Positions 22,406 through 34,557 of a stretch of 64,000 bases of DNA are shown here, piece after piece. Each line of letters begins with the position of its first letter. Positions within the stretch are counted from its first letter, which is position 1. Location: NCBI RefSeq assembly GCF_910592395.1, contig NC_088309.1:5272501-5336500 (forward strand). The letters are read 5' to 3'. The stretch is from Lineus longissimus. Its lineage: Eukaryota > Nemertea > Pilidiophora > Heteronemertea > Lineidae. A model generated the notes under the pieces. The model was not told the DNA's origin. It saw only the letters and a program-made list of their open reading frames with translations, and searched no databases. The translations under genes and the position numbers were made by a program.

Positions 22406-22773
22406 TTATTTTCGCTGAATATTCACGAGCTACATGTAATGTACAAAATAAACTACAGGTAGTTTGATTCATGCATTTTTTGTTGTTTTCTGTGTATCAA
22501 GATTGTTGGGTTCAATATCAGGACAGTGTCACAACCAGCTGTCCCAACATACATGTAGGGCTGGTAGTACCAGGGTTATATCGAGGTATGTATGTCAAAA
22601 ATTGCTCCAAATGGCCTGTAAACATCCTCTGGCACTCATCAAGCCCTCATCCTCCCTTCTCGTGGTGGGGATGTTCTGCTACTGTAATTGTGGTTGTGCA
22701 AAAGGTGAGACACTGGCGCCTCAAAACCTGATAACCTCATCAGCCAGAAAGTCCTACACCACGCCGGGCTGGT

Positions 22774-22998
22774 TCAGCTGGTATACGGTAAAAAAAGCAA
22801 CGGAAAAAAAGTCAACGGAAAAAAAAGCCTGGTAAAAAAGACAACGGGTAAAAAAGGCAACGATAAAAAAGACAACAGGTAAAAAAAGCAACGGAAAAAA
22901 AACCCCCGGAAAAACCACACTTTATCTAAATTTGGTTACGCTATGAGCGAAATATCTGGCCGGAAATATCTATGGTGATACCACTTGAATGATTTAAG
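22774..22998. mobile_element. Truncated left half of the minisatellite-armed TIR element
   Basis: Matches the left arm and unique core of the element at 15,941, entered from the same GGTTCAGCT flank. It ends at GATTTAAGC (22,990-22,998), exactly where the right arm begins in the full copy. Sequence after 22,998 is unrelated, so the segmental duplication ends inside this element. Confidence 0.82.
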
Positions 22999-23609
22999 CT
23001 CAACTAGGAGATGGAAAACTGGTAACAAACCAAGGTTGCTCGATCAGCCCCGGTCGCCTGGCTATTTTTGAGAAGGAAAGCAAGAATACAAAGTTGGGCT
23101 GTAGCCTGGGATGGCATGTCATCTAGGAGCTTTGTCCCCGATAGAATCCCTGGCAGAAGATTGGAAGAAGGCAGCCAATGTATATGGCATACAAGAGAGC
23201 AGCCCCTTACAGGTGTCGGCCGGGGACAACCACTTGAGACTTCATGGAATGTTGGTTGTCTCGCAACCAATGATCAATTGTGTAATTACAGAAGTAGACT
23301 GGGGTTGTCAACTGGTCCCTTTAATAGGTGATACAATTCATCTGCAGTATCTAGCCTCTGTTATTCTCACCGGGTCCTCATTATTGGGGAACCACTAACC
23401 ATGCAATTGTAGAGGAAGAAATATTTATATAGGATCGTGCATAAAATTTAACAATTTTATTTAGAACTAGACATTTACATTTTCTCTTTCACCCTTCCTT
23501 TGACTCGGTAGCCATCCACTTGGGCATGAAACTTGCAAGGTCATAACGAAGGTGTCACAAATTGATAATTGTATTGTTTTTTCACCACCAATTGCCTCCA
23601 AAGGAAAAA
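22999..23609. other. Non-coding stretch with METTL1 3'UTR
   Basis: The right part (about 23,450-23,609) is the 3'UTR of METTL1, with AATAAA on the minus strand at 23,456-23,461. The rest holds short open frames on both strands with no recognisable protein. Confidence 0.5.
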
Positions 23610-25607
<1,998 letters not shown>

Positions 25608-28424
25608 AGTAATGCTATTTTTCCCTAGGGAGCCATCTCGTGGCCGTAGATAGAACTGTTTTTATACTATGGATGTGTATAACCTTTGGTAAGGCACTTT
25701 GCCAAAAAAATGTCCACTCAGTGGAGAGAGTTTGCATTGTTGTTGGGAGATGACCATGACGGCGCATGCGTTTGTTATTTAGTTTGTTAAAATACTACTG
25801 TAAGTTGTAGCCTAGAGTTGCATTGCGAATGCCTTATCAGTTTCAACGTGCAAGATGCCGGTGGAGGGTCGGTGTGACAGTTTTTAATGTCCCACAGATT
25901 GGAAAAGGTGTCCTTCCCTATGGTGATGGTGACGGCATCGAGATATATTCTACACTAGAAACCCAAAAGCTAATAGGCTATACATGTGTCTGAGTGGTAA
26001 AAAGCGCACATGTTATCACTACGAAGGACTCCCTCTAACCATGGAGGTATAAATAATACCTCCATGCTCTAACCTTGTATTGTACCCTGCCACATCGGGT
26101 ACTTGGCAATAGCAGGTTTGGTGACCTGCCAGTTTTCGACATTATTGTCTCTTGAGATTCAGGTGGGGTAAAGACGCCAAATAAACATGATAACGCTAAA
26201 TGAGTTCAAGTAGGTCTGTAATATTGTACTTATAGGTTAATTAACACTTATCAAACGTTTAATTGGTCGTCTTTTTGACTTTTAAAGATGTTTGAGCGAT
26301 AAGAAACGGAATTTCGTTGTAAAGAAAAGGTTGTTCGAGAAACAGCCAATTGGCACGAACCAGGACATATTCGCGATGGCCGGTGTCCATTGATTGTATA
26401 CTATTTGTATAGAACATTTCAGATTTATCATTAAACCGATTCAATGGTTCTACGAACGCGACAGTTGATATACTGAATGCAATTGAGCATATTACTTGTT
26501 ATAATGACACACAGATCCTAATGAAATTTTCAGGGAAGATGTCACCAGGAAGGCACATTTTTCGTGGTAGTAAATACTCCTACACAGAACCGATATAATA
26601 TAATAACATTCAAATGATGTACGACTATCTCTTTTTTGGGTTAATTCAATAGAGAGTCTGCAATTATGAACATAATTGGCATATCAGTCAATGAAACGTG
26701 TGTGCACAAAAACGAGATTTCAGCCCGTGAAAACACAATCGAGAAAGGGTGATAGTGGGAAACAGTCTTTCCTCACACCAATAGTTAATCAACTGCATGC
26801 TGCCTGCTTACACCGTGCTGAAAGACTGATTCCACGAGGGAAAACACCGCAGTTTACCGTAAGAGGCGAACTTTTAAACACAAAAAAGCAAACGCCGAGG
26901 TTTTTAATAAAACCGACCGCTCCATTGGCATCAGTCCTAATGGTCAAGATATATTTTTACAGACAGTTCATTATATCTTTATTGCCTGCAAGAAAGTACT
27001 TTAATTTCAGATAACCTCTACTAAGTTTATTACATAACCTTAGCTGTCACATTAGAATTGTTTTGCCGTAATCATTGTTATTGATTGTTAATTCAATACC
27101 GGATTTCAGACATCTATAGATGATATCAAAGATAATGGTGAAGTTTAATGGTCCGCTATAACAACAAAGTACATTCATCACGTCAACAAAATAATAATCT
27201 GCCTTGATTTCGGTCAGTGTAACAACATTATAGCTATCAATGGAACCAGCCTTGATTTTGGTCTTAGTCAGTCATGGCAACAACATTACAGCCATTGATG
27301 GAATCTGCCTTGATTTAAGTCAGTCATGGCAACATTATCGATTAATCTGCGTTGATTATAAATAACCGACATGACCGATGGGTTTTGTGGACGTTTAGTG
27401 CACGATTTGGACAGTCGGGGTTTACACAGTCAGATGCATTTTGTCAGTCGTCGAGAAGTTGCTCCCACCATGCGTGCATCAGTTTAGGCTAAACCAAACT
27501 CACCAGATTGATAAGGAAGGAGATTCATGGTCTGTGTTGAAGACATTTCAAAAACAGGTGACGTTCCAACTCCACTTTAAAACTCTTTCAGGTGGTACAT
27601 TTATACAAACAACTTTAAGATGTAAACTAACAATTTCGTTACCGGTATGTATAGGCGGCAAGGGTTACATGAATTGACCTCTGTTCTCGTTATCAACTAA
27701 TTAAACGGAATCCTCTCGAAATCGTCCCATAAGATTAACGAAGTGGCGTTGTCGGATAGGCCTTATCCTAGATCTCATTGGCCACCCATTTGACCGACGA
27801 CTGAGATAAATCATTGATACAATATTAGCGAAAGTTTATAAACATTGATTTTTGTCGGTGCTACCGGTATAAATTTGAAATTAACCTGTAGAAATATCAG
27901 TTCGATGATTTCTGGGCATGCTTCATGACGTTATCTTAGTTGGAGGGCATGCAAACATTCAACTAACCCAAAGGATATGCACTGAGGAATATGTGGAAGA
28001 AAGGTCTGCTGTCAAATCTTTTTTGATGTGGTCAACATAGAGTAATCGATTTCTATCGAAAGACCAACGAGATTGCTTGACTTGGTGGAAAGGGAACGGT
28101 CCAAGTGAACTGAACTATATCAACACTCTCACCGAGGGGACGAAGACAAGCATTTGTGGGTAGAAGATTCGGACGTTCTCACCACTGTCAAAAGCCCTCC
28201 TTATCCTGTAATATTCTAAATATTAGCTTACACTGAGTAACTTTTAAGAATTTAGCTTACATGCATTAAAAACGAACAGGAAAACTAGGTAAAAAAAAGT
28301 TAACCTGATCATGAACTGACCCCTACTGACTGATGGAGGAATAAACAGGCTTTTAAAAGAGGATCGAAGTGACTTAAGATATCCGCCACTGGAAGCTTAA
28401 ATTATAGATACCGAGTTTGCCGAA
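25608..28424. other. Intergenic, no gene seen
   Basis: AT-rich DNA between the divergent METTL1 and rolling-stone genes. It should hold both promoters, but no clear TATA box stands out. A three-copy degenerate tandem repeat lies at 27,195-27,355. Short open frames (26,676-27,014; 27,441-27,677) have no recognisable motif or splice context. Confidence 0.5.
27195..27355. repeat. Degenerate tandem repeat, ~55-60 bp unit, about 3 copies
   Basis: Units share TGCCTTGATTT, GGTCAGTCATGGCAACA-like and CATTATAGC/CATTACAGCCAT blocks. Copies drift and shorten toward the right. Confidence 0.75.
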
Positions 28425-31400
28425 ATGTCAAATCTTCATGCGCCACCTGAGTTACTCGATAGCTTCACCAATTCTTTAAGGAAAGAAGGATATTTTGAGG
28501 ATGATGCCCTGGTCGTGGATAAGTCCAGCCAAAGAGTAGACTGGAAAGTTCCGAATGTTCATAATCGGAGATGGAATGAATCTGCTAACAGACTGATATG
28601 CTGCTTGAAGAAGTTATTTGATCTCGAGTTCTGCAAACCTTGGCGGTTCGTGCAATCACAGGTAAGAAGTTCTAAAATAAAATGCTCACAGTGTGTCATT
28701 GTTTTCAAAGTAAACCTATAAAGTGCTCGTCGTCTAGTTTTTGGGATTCAAATAAAACGAGTGTGACTCGGCTGAGAAGATTTGTCTGGCAAGGAAGGCA
28801 TGGAAACCTGTTATAAAACCAAGACCAGAATAGTCGATGAAGTCGAAATCAATTCCCTTGTCTTGAAGAAGTGTCGGCAAAGCAGGGATGTATCTATTTT
28901 GCGTAAGAGACGTACCACTATAAGTGTCTAGGAACACTATTGTTTAAACACTATAATGAATAGAAGCGTAATCATACAACATCGGCATCAGACATATTTC
29001 GAGGTATCGCACAGTTTGCGAAAATGACCAGCAATAATAGCCCCAAAAAATCTTCTACGAATCCCTTTGTCGTAGACTACTTTCGAAGGTAAATATTTCA
29101 AAGGATCCTTCCAGAGTTTTCCACTTTGTGTCCGGTTTGACAGCATCACAATAGCTAACCCAGTTACTCTCACTATATATAACCTCAGTCAATCGAGGTG
29201 TACTAGTATCATCCATTGCTTAATGAAAAGTTAGATTAATTGTCGACATGACTAAAGCCTCGTCAACCTGGACGCCTGACAGGCCTGCAGCGAGTGCTTC
29301 GAGCAGTCAGGACAGCCTGAGCTCGCCGCGTCCGAACTGGAGAGTCCACAGAACGTTTGGACTCGGATTTAAAACGCCGTTAGATTTTGTACGAGCACAG
29401 GTAAGGTTTTATTATCAGCAACTGCCGCATCCAGCACCAATTTTCACTGCTCTTCTGTCTGGTGGAAGAACTCCATGATGCTGGCTAATCCCACTCTGGG
29501 AGTCAAATATCAGCAAAAGTCCAAAAAGTTGCCTATACGTAAATCTTTTTGGTCCAGTTTTACCAAAGTTGTTGTAATCTATGCTTTTAAAGCAGTATGT
29601 AATAAGAGTTCACATGGTATAATGATTAAAAAGTAAAAAGTTTTGGGTGTATAGTCTGATCAACTAACGACATCATATTTTTTTCCCAAATAAACACTTT
29701 CGATCACTTTCGCGCGCCGCTTAGGCAAGAAGCTAAGTAGCTTTTCATGTTTCAGATATATTGCCAACGTTACCAATCTATTGGATGGTTGTTGGAGGCT
29801 GAGCACTTGAAAGTAGTAACGGAAACAATGTTTATGTCATCAACTCTACGTACAACAGGGAAATTGTGACCAAAATAATTTCTTAGGTGATTTGTAAACA
29901 TATACTTTTGATCAAGGAAACCCATTTGACATCGAGGTACAAAGTACATGTATAGGCCTAATAAAAGTATGGCAACTGAAGTTGCGCGTTTTTCTGAAGT
30001 TCTAAACTTTTCTTAGATCGATAGATACAAAGCTTTTTTTGCCTCCATGACCAAGTTCTTTTCATGATCAGCGATACTGTAAGTGTCTGATCATTGAAAT
30101 TTTTCTACCAAGCATCGGATCGGTCGGTATACTTAGAGGTCTTTTAACAAGGGAAAGCAGTCAAGAACAGTTGTAACAAAAACATGGGTATATGTAGTAA
30201 CTTTAATTAAGGGCTACATGTATTATAAGACATGATATGTTGGGTTTTCCCATTATTTCGTTGGTTTGGACCCCTATTCTGAATTGTTGAATATTGAAGT
30301 ATTAAAATCGGTGTTTCCTAGAAGAAATAACAATATATCATTGAAGCGCAGAAGTCAAGAGTGTTCAAACAATGGGTGACCTACATGTTCGCGTCAAGAG
30401 ACGAGCGAACTCCATAATGAGTTATGTGTTACAGCGACTATTTTTTGTAATGACATATATTTCAAGAGCCAACGACCTACATTTTGAACATTCATGTCTT
30501 TTGACAAAAGGGCAATATAACAGTACTTATGATAAGTTTTTTTGAAAATTTGGGGTGGGTACTTCAATAACTGAGCAGCACCACTCTTTCACGTGAAAGT
30601 GGATTTTTGTGCATTCACGGAATGTCATGTTCGGTCTCATGTCAAAATAGTTGGAAACCTCGAGTCGCCTGTTTTTTATAATAAGTTATCATTAAAGCAT
30701 CTTATCAATGATGGAACAATTCTTGGAAGGACCTTTTGATCTATTCCTACAATGTATATAATGGAATCGTTCTTTCTTCTTTATAGAAGTAACTTTGACT
30801 TATTCCGATATGGAACCTTTCTTAGAAGCAACCTTTGACTTATTCCAAAAATGGCACCATTCTTAGAAGCAAGTTTTGACTTATTCTGAAAATAATTTTG
30901 ACTTATTTCGATTATTGATACCATTCTTAGTAGCAGCAACGGGCGTGGTTCCCGCCTTATGTCGTAGTACATTCTATCTAGTCACTTGCAAGTACCTTTC
31001 CGCCAAGAGTTGACGGACAAGGCATAATAACACAAGACAAGACAAGACATATCGGAGATAGCCGATGTGCTCTAACCCAGGTCGACATTTTATCTTTCCA
31101 GTGGCCCTGTTCTCCACTACTGTACCTCCTCTACAACATCTTCTGGATGCTCTACATTCCATCATGGGCCGTCCTAGAAGGAGTCATAAACTTCCATTTG
31201 AAATTCAAAGCGGATCTTTGGAGACAGGCAACTTTTTTCATCTACCTGACCAACTGGACTTACGTGTTACTGTCATTGCTGGCCCTCCTGAGAGGCTTTA
31301 CGGCGTGTAGATACTACAATATGCTGAGAAAGCAAGGTTACAAAGGTAAAGATCAATATCGATGAAGTTCCGATCAAGACCGGTGAATCATAACCACAAT

Positions 31401-32723
31401 CGCCGCAGAATGACTAACAATACGGTGTCGATCAACGGACACCAAGTCAAAATTTCAAGTTTGGACAAAGGTAGCAGGGGTTCAGGCGCTGTGTCGGTTG
31501 GCGGGTTGTGTCGCCCTCCAAGAGGCTTTGATATTGTTTGAAAAATATCCAGCTTTATTTAAGTTTACGTAAAATGCAGATCTTTCATTTTTTCAGATGA
31601 AGCAGTGTTTCCTGAGAGAAAGATGCCTACAATTTTCAAGATCATCTGGGTGTTGCACAACGTGGCCTCTCCAGCGCAAGTGATGGTCGGCGCCGCTTAT
31701 TATCTCCATGCTGCTATTTTAGGTAGGCCTACGCTATCATAATTTATTCCATCGTTGCCATTGTCTGCGTCAAGTCCAATGCATCCTCTGTCGAATCAAC
31801 TAAAAGCTTACCAGCAGCAGTTAAAACTCTCCAGTACAGCCAACTTAACAAACTATAGGGGCGTGGGACCTTCCTATACGAAGAAGACTGTCTATACAGA
31901 TGCTGCTGAGCTAACATTTCCTCAAAATAAAACATACACTTCGCGGTTTTTCTCGCTAAGTGATGCTGATCCAACACGATGTGCGAAGCGATATTTGACC
32001 CCATGCACACCTGGAATTCTCTCCCAGTGATCTATCATATCAAATGGTAGCAGAAATCAGTAAACCTTAGAGAGCGACCAACCTAAACCTTTGGGTTTGG
32101 TTACTCTAGGGTAAACGAAGGACTAGGTTGTATTACAAGGAAGGTCAAGTTAACTCATGTAATAGGTAACAACGGCAGCCGTGGATTGGTGCAATGAGAT
32201 ACATGTACTAAAATTCTAAAGCAACCTTCTTTCTGTTGCAGGCGCAATGGACCGAACAACGCCACTCTCAGACCCCATGAACATCAGTATCCATGGCATA
32301 GGGACCGTATATGTTCTTCTGGACTTATTCATATCAGCAATACCACTAAGACCTGGTCATGTCATACATGTCATGTTTTACGGACTACTTTATGCAGCTT
32401 TTACTGGGATTTATTTCGCCTGCGGAGGAAAAAACAAATCCGGTCATCCGTGGATATATCGTCTGCTTGATTGGAGTCATCCACGAACGACTCTGATGGT
32501 TGCAGGGGCAGTAGGGGTTCTAACACCGGTAGTTTGGTTCGCCTTATACGGGTTTTACCGCTTAAAGACATATGTGGCCAGTAAGTGTGCATCTTGCAGA
32601 GACAAATCGTATTCTTTGGGACCAGAAATGGTAAAGCAGGCTGACGAAAAGTCATCAGTTGCATCATTTGATGAAGCGAAGTCATGTGCTAGTGATCTTT
32701 TAAAGGAGGGAGGCATGTCTTGA
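28425..32723 (+). CDS. Rolling-stone-like multipass membrane protein
   Basis: Resembles the Drosophila rolling stone (rost) family, plasma-membrane proteins implicated in myoblast fusion; the role here is unknown. Coding exons: 1a 28,425-28,661; 2 31,102-31,345; 3 31,597-31,722; 4 32,242-32,723 (TGA). They join in frame to 362 residues. After a soluble N-terminus (~80 residues ending PWRFVQSQ), about six or seven hydrophobic segments are visible: LLYLLYNIFWMLYIPSW; ATFFIYLTNWTYVLLSLLAL; IIWVLHNVASPAQVMVGAAY; GTVYVLLDLFISAIP; IHVMFYGLLYAAFTGIYFAC; and LMVAGAVGVLTPVVWFALYG. The HGIGTVYVLLDL block and the IYFACGG...IYRLLDW block are characteristic. The tail is short and Ser/Lys-rich with a CASC pair. 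An alternative first exon lies at 29,248-29,400. Confidence 0.88.
29248..29400 (+). CDS. Alternative first coding exon (1b) of the rolling-stone-like gene
   Basis: ATG at 29,248 opens 51 codons, ending KTPLDFVRAQ with a perfect CAG|GTAAGG donor at 29,400/29,401 in phase 0, the same phase as exon 1a. The end of 1a reads CKPWRFVQSQ, a clear parallel. Joined to exon 2 it would give a 334-residue isoform with a Ser/Pro/Ala-rich N-terminus in place of exon 1a's. The shared FVxxQ end suggests exon duplication followed by divergence, or two promoters. No transcript evidence. Confidence 0.65.
30735..30935. repeat. Minisatellite, ~50-bp unit, about 4 copies
   Basis: Recurring TTTGACTTATTCC and CATTCTTAGAAGCAA blocks inside the long first intron of the rolling-stone-like gene. 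Confidence 0.8.
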
Positions 32724-32967
32724 AATTAAAGGCATGCATGACATTCGGGTGCAACGTTACGTCACTCCAGAGATGTCAATTTGTCGAACTAGACACCCAG
32801 GACATGATGGAAAACCGTCCGGCGAATTTACCACAAATGTGTTTATAGGCTACAGTCAGGAAATGTACAGAAAGATAAATATCTCGTATATCTTTTAGAA
32901 GTGTGGTGTTTGCTTTTTGACGTTTTCAAATCATTCAATACCTTCCTACACGTATGTACACTTCATT

Positions 32968-33095
32968 AGGAGTTTTCGAAAACCCCGAAACTCCAACGCG
33001 AACGCCTATCACATTGTTCGGCGTCGTGTTCAGGAAGTTGAACAATTGGATATGCGTTGAGGTCGGCGTATGGGGGGTTTTGCGAAAACTATACA
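32968..33095. mobile_element. Short TIR element, family A copy 1
   Basis: About 125 bases with degenerate inverted ends (AGGAGTTTTCG on the left; the right end reversed reads TAGTTTTCGCAAAACC). The inner block CAACGCGAACGCCTA followed by TTGTTCGGC and GAAGTTGAACAA is shared with 63,555-63,687. Too short to encode anything. Confidence 0.7.
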
Positions 33096-33539
33096 TGTAT
33101 TTCATTTGACGCGTTGGCGTCACCAGAAGAGCAGCGAAGTGACGCTTGAGCTCCAATCTGCAAACATCTTAGAAACATCAGATGAAACAACAAGTCAACG
33201 TGATGTTATAAGCTAACATGCTTTCTAAAAACCGGGCCCTGCTGTAGTAAAAGACAAGGGACCAATGCAATTCATATCAAAATATGTTTTATTAATGGTA
33301 AACTACGAGTTACAAAAATAAATCCATGATCTCAAACTTGTTGCCACCTACGTTCGCAATTCGTGCCAGTCTGAGTAACAGTCAAACTTCACGCTGCAGT
33401 ATGACCCTGGTATATGAAGCCCTCGTTACTGATGGGCAAACGCAAACATGTCTCCCAAAAGGGACATCGAGCCGGCCTATACCCTAACATTTGAGCTTTT
33501 TGGCCTAGTCTTAACACTGGCAAGAAGATTGAGATTTGA

Positions 33540-33840
33540 CAGCACGAATATTGCTCTAAGAGACAAAAGACCGCCCTAAACAGACAGGAGATTCCGTTAA
33601 CATATCAGATAAAATATTTCGTTATCAACAGACGAGAGATTACTTTAATAGACAAGGGAGACTGCCCTACATGTGTATGACAACAGAAAAAGAGATTCTT
33701 TTAACAGATCAGATAAAATGTTTCTTCAACAGATGCGAGATTGCCTTAGCGGGCAAGATATTTCTTCAAACAGACAAGAAAAGAAATTGCTTTATGTTAT
33801 AAGAGATTGCTTTAGGAGACATAAGAGATTGTTTCAAAGG
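33540..33840. repeat. Degenerate minisatellite, ~30-35-bp unit
   Basis: Repeated AACAGACAAGAGATTGCTTT-like units (AGAGATTGCTTTA, AACAGATCAGATAAAATGTTTC). The plus-strand open frame at 33,673-33,924 is a by-product of the repeat. Confidence 0.75.
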
Positions 33841-33849
33841 GAGTTTATA

Positions 33850-34052
33850 GGCAAGAGCCACGTAGGTCAAATTATGTTACACGAAGTCGGCAAAAGGGGT
33901 CTCTTCCACCAGACAAAAAAATGAAACTATTCACGCTTGTACGAGGATTCAATACTATGACACGTAACTGGGTATATTAGCAATGATCTATACTAATGAT
34001 ATTAGTCACTGGAAGATGACCCGTTGCTCCTACCTATATAGTCCCCCTTTAA
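33850..34052. repeat. Dispersed repeat, copy 1 (pairs with 35,797-35,995)
   Basis: About 200 bases shared in direct orientation with 35,797-35,995. Landmarks in both: GTTACACGAAGT, ATTCACGCTTGTA, GCTCCTRCCTATA followed by TAGTCCCC. Similarity is moderate, so it is an old repeat family rather than a recent duplication. Confidence 0.75.
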
Positions 34053-34141
34053 CAGATGATTCGAGAGCTTGCCTGGTGTTTATTCGTTAATTTGACCCCC
34101 GGGGAATTTCTTGGATATAATGCACTTTCTCAAGTGTTCCT

Positions 34142-34337
34142 CGTCTTAGAAACGCCAAGTGAAACCTGCTCGGAAGCCATTAGGCCTGAATCCGTTAAAG
34201 GTCGGTCTGGCGTTGAAGTGGTAGCTACCGTAACGATTCCTTCCCCTCCAGTTGATACCACTGGAACCAATGCTCCATCCGTGACCCAGGTTGTAGCTCA
34301 GCCAGCGACGGAAACGCCTGCAAGAAAACGATTATAA
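34142..34337 (+). CDS. Possible orphan terminal exon, Pro/Thr/Val-rich
   Basis: A good acceptor (TTCCTCGTCTTAG, pyrimidine-rich) ends at about 34,152, followed by an open frame to TAA at 34,335-34,337. The frame reads as low-complexity Pro/Thr/Val sequence (ATVTIPSPPVDTTGTNAPSV, then ...ETPARKRL). It could be an alternative last exon of the rolling-stone-like gene 1.4 kb upstream, or chance. No partner exon could be proven. Confidence 0.22.
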
Positions 34338-34557
34338 GTCGGGTTACATGTATACGGCACGGACTCTTGAATGAAGGCATCCAGAGTGAAGGAAACAATA
34401 GTTTTGTAAAGAGATCCCAGATTGTGGGCAATGAAAAATTGATTTCATGACCCTATTTGACATTATGGTCCCCACAATCCCCTATATCTAAATCAGGTGG
34501 GACTCAAGTTATTTTCACAGTATTATTTTATTCTCTCGTTTGCTGGTCTATATGGAC

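Larger units (their letters stand above)
10548..22773. repeat. Tandem segmental duplication carrying two DHDH genes
   Basis: Two diverged copies of one unit lie head to tail. Unit 1 runs from about 10,548 to 15,896 and unit 2 from about 15,897 to 22,737. A junction sequence of about 38 bases, containing GGCCTACACCACG and GGTTCAGCT, occurs at 10,550, 15,897 and 22,738: at the start of unit 1, between the units and after unit 2. Introns, exons and 3' flanks are nearly identical by eye, indicating a recent event. Differences include a palindromic element in intron 1 of unit 1 only, a TIR element near the start of unit 2, a ~2.15 kb insertion in unit 2 upstream of the gene, and a short tandem duplication at 22,267-22,405 in unit 2 only. 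Confidence 0.9.

Noticed and set aside
22464-22835. 123-codon plus-strand frame after DHDH copy 2 (also 15,657-16,006 after copy 1)
   Set aside because: Runs into the A-rich arm of the TIR element as poly-Lys/Glu; 3'-flank DNA duplicated with the gene, frame not preserved between copies.
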